A stretch of 64,000 nucleotides of DNA from positions 434,001-498,000 of the forward strand of contig NZ_LT629688.1 of assembly GCF_900101785.1 (NCBI RefSeq), given 5' to 3'. The translations under genes and the position numbers were made by a program. The notes below the pieces were generated by a model. The model did not search any database. It had not been told where the DNA came from and worked only from the letters and a program-made list of their open reading frames with translations. Shown piece after piece: positions 59,840 through 64,000 of this stretch (the stretch's first letter is position 1; the number at the start of each line of letters is the position of its first letter). The stretch comes from Auraticoccus monumenti. GTDB taxonomy: Bacteria > Actinomycetota > Actinomycetes > Propionibacteriales > Propionibacteriaceae.

Positions 59840-61834
59840 GTGCACTACGGCGGCGACTACAACCCCGAGCAGTGGCCCAGCGAGGTGTGGCGCGAGGACG
59901 TCGCCCGGATGCAGGAGGCCGGCGTCACCATGGTGAGCGTCGGGATCTTCTCCTGGGCCCGGATCTCCCCACGGGAGGGGGTCTTCGACCTGGAGTGGCT
60001 GGACGAGGTGATCGAGCTGCTGCACGAGGGCGGGATCGCGGTCGACCTCGCGACCGCCACCGCCTCACCCCCGCCGTGGGTCACCAGGACCTACCCCGGG
60101 GTGCTGGCCCAGGACGCCGACGGCGCCACCTACTGGCCGGGCAGCCGCCAGCAGTACTCCCACGCCTCCCCGGACTACCGCCGGCTGGCGGCCGAGCTGA
60201 CGCGCACCATCGCCGAGCGCTACGCCGAGCACCCCGGCGTGGTGATGTGGCACGTCAACAACGAGTACGCCTGCCACCTGCCGGTGGACTACTCCGACGC
60301 CGCGGCGGTGGGGTTCCGGGCGTGGCTGCGGGCCCGCTACGGCGACGTCACCGAGCTCAACCGGGCGTGGGGCACCGCGTTCTGGTCCCAGCGCTACGAC
60401 TCCTTCGAGGAGGTGCTGCCGCCGCGGAAGGCGCCGTACAGCGTCAACCCCACCCAGCTGCTGGACTTCTCCCGCTACACCAGCGACTCCTTCCTGGAGC
60501 TCTACACCACCGAGCGCGACATCATCCGCGACGCCGGCGCGACCCAGCCGATCACCACCAACTTCATGGGCGCCCACCCGCCGCTGGACTACTGGCGCTG
60601 GGCCGCGGAGGTGGACGTGGTCTCCGACGACGCCTACCCCGACCCCAACGACCCCGAGTCCTTCCGTGCGGCCGCCTTCGCCCGCGACCTGATGCGCTCG
60701 CTGAAGCCCGGGAAGCCTTGGCTGCTGATGGAGCAGTCCACCAACGCGCTGAACTGGCGACCCACCAACGCCCCCAAGGCGCCGGGGCAGATGGCCGCGA
60801 TCAGCATGCAGGCCGTGGCGCGGGGTGCCGACGGCGTGCTGTTCTTCCAGTGGCGCCAGTCCGCCGGCGGGTCGGAGAAGTTCCACTCCGCGATGCTGCC
60901 GCACGCCGGCACCCGCACCCGGACCTGGCGGGAGGTGGTGGAGCTGGGCGCGGACCTGGCCGCGCTGCCCGAGCTGCCCGCCCCCGGTGGCGAGGCCAGG
61001 GTCGCGCTGGTGCTGGACTGGGACAGCTGGTGGGCGGTGGAGAACCCCGACCACCCGGTGGTCCTCGAGCTGCTGCCGCTGGTCCAGCGCTGGTACCGGG
61101 CGCTGCACCGTCGCCACGTGATGGTCGACCTGGTCCCGCCCACCGGTGACCTGTCGGCGTACTCGCTGGTGGTGCTGCCGCAGACCTACCTGCTGACCGC
61201 CGACGGCGCGGCCAACCTGCTGGCCTTCGCCGAGCGTGGCGGCCACCTGCTGGTCACCCCGTTCACCGACGTCGTCGACTCCGACGACCGCTTCCGGGCG
61301 GGCGGCTACCTGACCCAGCTGGGCCCGGCCCTGGGGGTCTGGCTGGAGGACTTCGGCGCCCTGGACCACCCCGGCGGCACCGGCCAGTCCAGCGCGCCGG
61401 TGCGGGCGACCGCCGGCGACCTGCCGGCCTTCACCGGCGGGCTGTTCGCCGAGGAGGTGCACGTCGAGGACGTCGAGGGCCCGGCCGAGGTGGTGGCTAC
61501 CTTCGAGAGCGGGCGCCTGGACGGCTGGCCGGCGCTGACCCGCCGGGCCGTCGGCTCCGGCACCGGCTGGCACCTGGCCACCGTCCCCGACGAGGACGGC
61601 ACGGACGTCCTGGTCGGCTGGCTGCTGGAGCAGGTCGGGGTCGAGCCGGTGTGGAGCGGACTCCCCGTCACCGTGGAGGCCGCCCGCCGCGGTGACGTGG
61701 TGACCCTGATCAACCACGGCACCGAGCCGGTGGTCGTCGACCTCGGCGACCACACCACGCTGGCCTCCTCCGACGAGCTCGGCACCGGCCGGGTGGAGCT
61801 GCCGTCCTTCGGCTGGGTGCTGCTCCGCCCCTGA
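59840..61834 (+). CDS. Beta-galactosidase, GH42
   Basis: The 664-aa enzyme has the GH42 start HYGGDYNPEQWP, the acid/base Glu142 in HVNNEYACH and the nucleophile Glu298 in WLLMEQS. A trimerisation (beta-gal M) domain (about 375-590, VALVLDWDSWWAVENPDHP) and a small C-terminal beta domain follow. It has no signal peptide, so it cleaves imported galactosides in the cytoplasm. GTG 59840 follows GAGAGGA. It closes the LacI-controlled operon. Confidence 0.95.
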   Translation: MHYGGDYNPEQWPSEVWREDVARMQEAGVTMVSVGIFSWARISPREGVFDLEWLDEVIELLHEGGIAVDLATATASPPPWVTRTYPGVLAQDADGATYWPGSRQQYSHASPDYRRLAAELTRTIAERYAEHPGVVMWHVNNEYACHLPVDYSDAAAVGFRAWLRARYGDVTELNRAWGTAFWSQRYDSFEEVLPPRKAPYSVNPTQLLDFSRYTSDSFLELYTTERDIIRDAGATQPITTNFMGAHPPLDYWRWAAEVDVVSDDAYPDPNDPESFRAAAFARDLMRSLKPGKPWLLMEQSTNALNWRPTNAPKAPGQMAAISMQAVARGADGVLFFQWRQSAGGSEKFHSAMLPHAGTRTRTWREVVELGADLAALPELPAPGGEARVALVLDWDSWWAVENPDHPVVLELLPLVQRWYRALHRRHVMVDLVPPTGDLSAYSLVVLPQTYLLTADGAANLLAFAERGGHLLVTPFTDVVDSDDRFRAGGYLTQLGPALGVWLEDFGALDHPGGTGQSSAPVRATAGDLPAFTGGLFAEEVHVEDVEGPAEVVATFESGRLDGWPALTRRAVGSGTGWHLATVPDEDGTDVLVGWLLEQVGVEPVWSGLPVTVEAARRGDVVTLINHGTEPVVVDLGDHTTLASSDELGTGRVELPSFGWVLLRP

Positions 61835-61842
61835 CGCCCTGC

Positions 61843-61919
61843 GCCGTCAGGACGCGCTCCTGACGACCCGACAGGTCCGTGGGAGGCCTGACGGGTCGTG
61901 GGAAGCAGGTCCTGACGGC
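61843..61919 (+). terminator. Terminator region with competing hairpins
   Basis: CGTCAGGA-CGCGC-TCCTGACG (61845-61865) is a perfect small hairpin. Alternatively GCCGTCAGGAC (61843-61853) can pair with GTCCTGACGGC (61909-61919), enclosing CGACCCG-A-CAGG (61864-61875) paired with CCTG-A-CGGGTCG (61887-61898). The two folds exclude each other. A plain terminator after the GH42 gene is the simplest reading. Confidence 0.65.
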
Positions 61920-61994
61920 GGGTCCGCGGGCCGCGGCCGGTCGTGGCGGACCCCGGCCGGGCGGTCCTCCCGCCCGGCGTAGGGTCGTGAGCCC

Positions 61995-62573
61995 ATGACG
62001 TCCACACCTGGCCGCCGGCTCCGCAAGGACGCCGCGGAGAACGCCGAGCGGCTGCTGGCGGCCGCCGTGCGCTCGGGTCTGGCCGAGGGCAGGTTCGTCC
62101 CGCTGGAGCAGATCGCCGCCGAGGCGGGGGTGGGGATCGGCACGCTCTACCGCCGCTACCCCAACCGGGAGGCGCTGCTGGAGGCGATGGCCGTCCGCGC
62201 CTACCGGCTGATCCTGGCCGAGGCCGAGGACGCGCTGGTCTCCGGCGAGACCGGTCACGACGCCATCAGCCGGTTCCTGCACCAGACCTTCGCCCACCGC
62301 GACGAGCTGGCGCTGCCCCTGCACGGCGCGCCGATGACCGAGGGCACCGAGTCCGCGGAGCTGCGGCAGCGGATGAGGGAGACCATGGGCGCGATCGTGG
62401 AGCGTGGTCACCAGGACGGTTCGGTCCGCCCGGAGGTGACGGCAGGGACCGTGGTGCGGTTCGGGGCGATGCTCGCGCAGCCGATGTCCAACGTCCCCGG
62501 CTGGGCCGAGGCCGCCGCGGAGCAGCGCGCGGTGTTCCTGCGCGGCATCGCCTCCGACCCCGACGGGTCCTAG
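61995..62573 (+). CDS. TetR family transcriptional regulator
   Basis: The 192-aa regulator has the N-terminal HTH (RLLAAAVRSGLAEGRF, EQIAAEAGVGIGTLYRRYPNREALLEAM) given here by its key part GVGIGTLYRRYPNREALLEA, and a C-terminal ligand domain of the SbtR-like type. It ends with a 4-bp tail-to-tail overlap with the NmrA-type gene. It may regulate that gene and the FAD oxidase beyond it. Confidence 0.9.
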   Translation: MTSTPGRRLRKDAAENAERLLAAAVRSGLAEGRFVPLEQIAAEAGVGIGTLYRRYPNREALLEAMAVRAYRLILAEAEDALVSGETGHDAISRFLHQTFAHRDELALPLHGAPMTEGTESAELRQRMRETMGAIVERGHQDGSVRPEVTAGTVVRFGAMLAQPMSNVPGWAEAAAEQRAVFLRGIASDPDGS

Positions 62574-63436
62574 GCGGCCGCCCCGGCCCGGGTCACGTCC
62601 GCCACCCAGGCGGTGAGGTCCCGCACGTCGGGGACGAGCTGGCGGGTGAGGGCGAAGTCGGCCTGGTAGGCGGGGACGGTGGTGAACCACCGGAACATCG
62701 CCATCATGTCCTCGTCGTCACCGAGCACCTCGACCGGCAGGCTCTCGTAGCGCGTCGGGCGTCCCAGCACGGCGCCCACCCTCTCGGCCGCCTGGTCCAT
62801 GGTGAGCTCGTCGCCGGCGAGCTCGACGGCCCCGCCGCCGACGGCGGCCCGGTCCAGCAGGGCGCGCGCGGCGGCCGCACCGATGTCGCGGACGGCGACC
62901 ATCTGGATGGCCACGTCGCCGGGCACCGGCATCCGCAGCACCAGCTCACCGTGGCCCGCGCCGTCCAGCTGCGGGGCCAGGTTCTCCATGAAGAAGGTCG
63001 GCCGGAGGAGGGTGGTCGGGACGACCTCGGCGAGCCGCTGCTCGACCCGGCGCTTGCTCTCGAAGTGGGGGATCCCGGTCCCCCGCTCCGCCCCTCCGAC
63101 CGAGGAGTACACGACGTGCGGCACGCCGGCGCGAGCGGCGGCGTCGGCGACCCTGATGCCGCGGCGGGCCTCCCCCTCGGTGCCGTCGGGACCCTCGAAC
63201 GTGGTCATCAGGAAGAGCGCGGCGACGTCACGGAGGGGCTGGTCGAGCGACGCGTCGTCCTCCTGGTCGGCGACGACGAGCTCGACGCCGCGGTCGCCGA
63301 GGGATCGGGCGCTGGCGGAGGACGGGTCGCGGACGAAGGCGCGGACCGTCTGCCCCTCGGCGAGCAGGGCGTCCACCACGCTCCCGCCCTGGTGTCCGGT
63401 GGCGCCGATCACGGCGACGGGCTGGGTGTGGGTCAT
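62570..63436 (-). CDS. NmrA/HSCARG-like NAD(P)-binding protein
   Basis: The 288-aa protein is an atypical SDR: GATGHQGGSVVDALLAEG (glycine motif), VRAFVRDPSSASA (NADP preference), HVVYSSVGGAERGTGIPHFESKRR and PTTLLRPTFFMENLAP. These are NmrA/HSCARG features; members sense the NADP state or act as reductases. The usual YxxxK is replaced by HFESK, so catalysis is uncertain. ATG 63436 is the start. It is divergent from the FAD oxidase. Confidence 0.88.
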   Translation of the reverse strand: MTHTQPVAVIGATGHQGGSVVDALLAEGQTVRAFVRDPSSASARSLGDRGVELVVADQEDDASLDQPLRDVAALFLMTTFEGPDGTEGEARRGIRVADAAARAGVPHVVYSSVGGAERGTGIPHFESKRRVEQRLAEVVPTTLLRPTFFMENLAPQLDGAGHGELVLRMPVPGDVAIQMVAVRDIGAAAARALLDRAAVGGGAVELAGDELTMDQAAERVGAVLGRPTRYESLPVEVLGDDEDMMAMFRWFTTVPAYQADFALTRQLVPDVRDLTAWVADVTRAGAAA

Positions 63437-63506
63437 GGGATCTCCGATCGAAGTAGGTGTCGGTGTAAGCGGAGGAAATCCTCCACTATTCCCCTATGCT
63501 GGCGGC
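63437..63506. promoter_or_regulatory. Divergent control region with a 14-bp palindrome
   Basis: GGAGGA-AA-TCCTCC (63473-63486) is an inverted repeat in the 70-bp gap between the NmrA-type and FAD oxidase genes. TATGCT (63496-63501) is a plausible -10 for the oxidase and lies very close to its ATG (63507), so that message would be leaderless or nearly so. The TetR protein at 61995 is a candidate ligand. Confidence 0.5.
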
Positions 63507-64000
63507 ATGCTCGTCGCACCCGGTTCAGAGCCGTACGCCGCCGCCACCCAGCCCCACAACTCCTCCACCGAGCAGCGACCCGTGCGGGTCGCCGTCGTCT
63601 CCCGCCCCGAGGACCTCGCCCCCGCGCTCGAGGAGGTGGCCCTGCTCGCCCGCTCCTCGGGCACTCGTCTCGAGGTGGTCCCCCAGGCCACCGGCCACGG
63701 AGCCGGCGCACCGGTGGACGAGGGGACGGTCCTGCTCGACACCTCGGGGCTCGACGCCGTCTCGATCGACCCGGAGCGCCGCGTCGCGGTCGTCGGCGCC
63801 GGGGCCACCTGGGCCGCGGTCAACGCCGCCGCCGAGCAGCACGGCCTGCTCGGGCTGGCCGGATCGGCGCCGAGCGTCTCGGTGTCGGGCTACACCTTCG
63901 GCGGGGGCATCGGCTGGCTGGTCCGCCGCGACGGGCTGTCCAGCGGGGCCCTCCGCGCCGTCCACTACGTCGACGCCGCCGGTCGCTCCCGGACCGCGTC
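63507..64000 (+). CDS. FAD-linked oxidase, PCMH/berberine-bridge type (partial)
   Basis: The gene runs off the right edge after 164 codons. The visible part is the first half of a PCMH-type FAD domain: RPVRVAVVSRPEDLAPALEEV, VVPQATGHGAGAPVDEG (the GHG His is the usual flavin-attachment position), VVGAGATWAAVNAAAEQHGLLG and GSAPSVSVSGYTFGGGIGWLVRRDG. This matches actinobacterial BBE-like oxidases. ATG 63507 gives a natural start. The substrate cannot be told from the fragment. Confidence 0.85.
   Translation, partial: MLVAPGSEPYAAATQPHNSSTEQRPVRVAVVSRPEDLAPALEEVALLARSSGTRLEVVPQATGHGAGAPVDEGTVLLDTSGLDAVSIDPERRVAVVGAGATWAAVNAAAEQHGLLGLAGSAPSVSVSGYTFGGGIGWLVRRDGLSSGALRAVHYVDAAGRSRTA

Overview
The window is 64 kb of very GC-rich DNA (clearly above 70 percent by eye). 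It has many GTG starts, few and short intergenic gaps, two likely leaderless genes and a mycobacterial-type MprA/MprB two-component pair, all of which point to an actinobacterial chromosome. Several features fit Propionibacteriales (a Propionibacteriaceae- or Microlunatus-like genome), but no 16S or other strict marker is present, so the family is an inference. No tRNA, rRNA, CRISPR array, complete insertion sequence or prophage was found. Most of the window is ordinary chromosomal gene content.

Region 1 (1-9.6 kb): a truncated amino-acid-type ABC binding lipoprotein; a run of 4-TM holin-family protein, low-molecular-weight tyrosine phosphatase, MprA/MprB and a secreted subtilase with two FN3 domains; then an AlkA-type glycosylase, a DUF3152 protease-like protein, a YibE/F membrane protein and a YdeI-type protein. 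Region 2 (9.7-19.9 kb): secreted endonuclease/phosphatase-family protein, squalene-cyclase-like orphan, YtcJ-type amidohydrolase, DHA2 efflux pump, SDR, a MerR regulator divergent from a small multidrug exporter with two mirrored 19-bp-spacer promoters, a zinc alcohol dehydrogenase and an IclR regulator. Region 3 (19.8-24.6 kb): tyrosine catabolism (fahA, hmgA) with a 27-bp palindrome in the divergent promoter, then MATE, NUDIX and VOC genes.

Region 4 (24.7-35.1 kb): the conserved rpsF-ssb-rpsR-rplI operon with a terminator, a large repeat-bearing alpha/beta-hydrolase-like protein, GH20 hexosaminidase, mug, an intergenic region with two 79-bp structured repeats and an AT-rich stretch, GNAT, endonuclease IV, a membrane protein/HTH pair with its own operator, and a two-gene operon coding for a small HTH protein and a free-standing ClpC-type N-domain. 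The promoter of that operon has one palindrome over each hexamer. Region 5 (35.1-49.4 kb): pta and ackA separated by a divergent TetR/SDR pair, murQ, two SDRs, a Gfo/Idh/MocA oxidoreductase, a His-rich coiled-coil membrane protein, a second secreted endonuclease/phosphatase-family protein, and an acyltransferase/alkyl-DHAP-synthase-like pair.

Region 6 (49.4-64 kb): a PRC-barrel/DUF2382 stress-type operon, and then a LacI-controlled sugar locus: LacI, two Gfo/Idh/MocA oxidoreductases, binding protein, two permeases, a YesL-like membrane protein and a GH42 beta-galactosidase. LacI-type operators sit before both transcription units. No ABC ATPase is encoded with it, so a shared MsiK-type ATPase is likely. 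A 237-bp element with 52-bp inverted arms lies between the oxidoreductases and the transporter. The window ends with TetR, an NmrA-type protein and a truncated FAD-linked oxidase.

The strongest candidates for new biology are the split ClpC2-like operon (34.26-35.10 kb), the two structured 79-bp repeats (31.13-31.49 kb), the 237-bp inverted element (55.37-55.61 kb) and the mirrored MerR promoters (17.13-17.23 kb).
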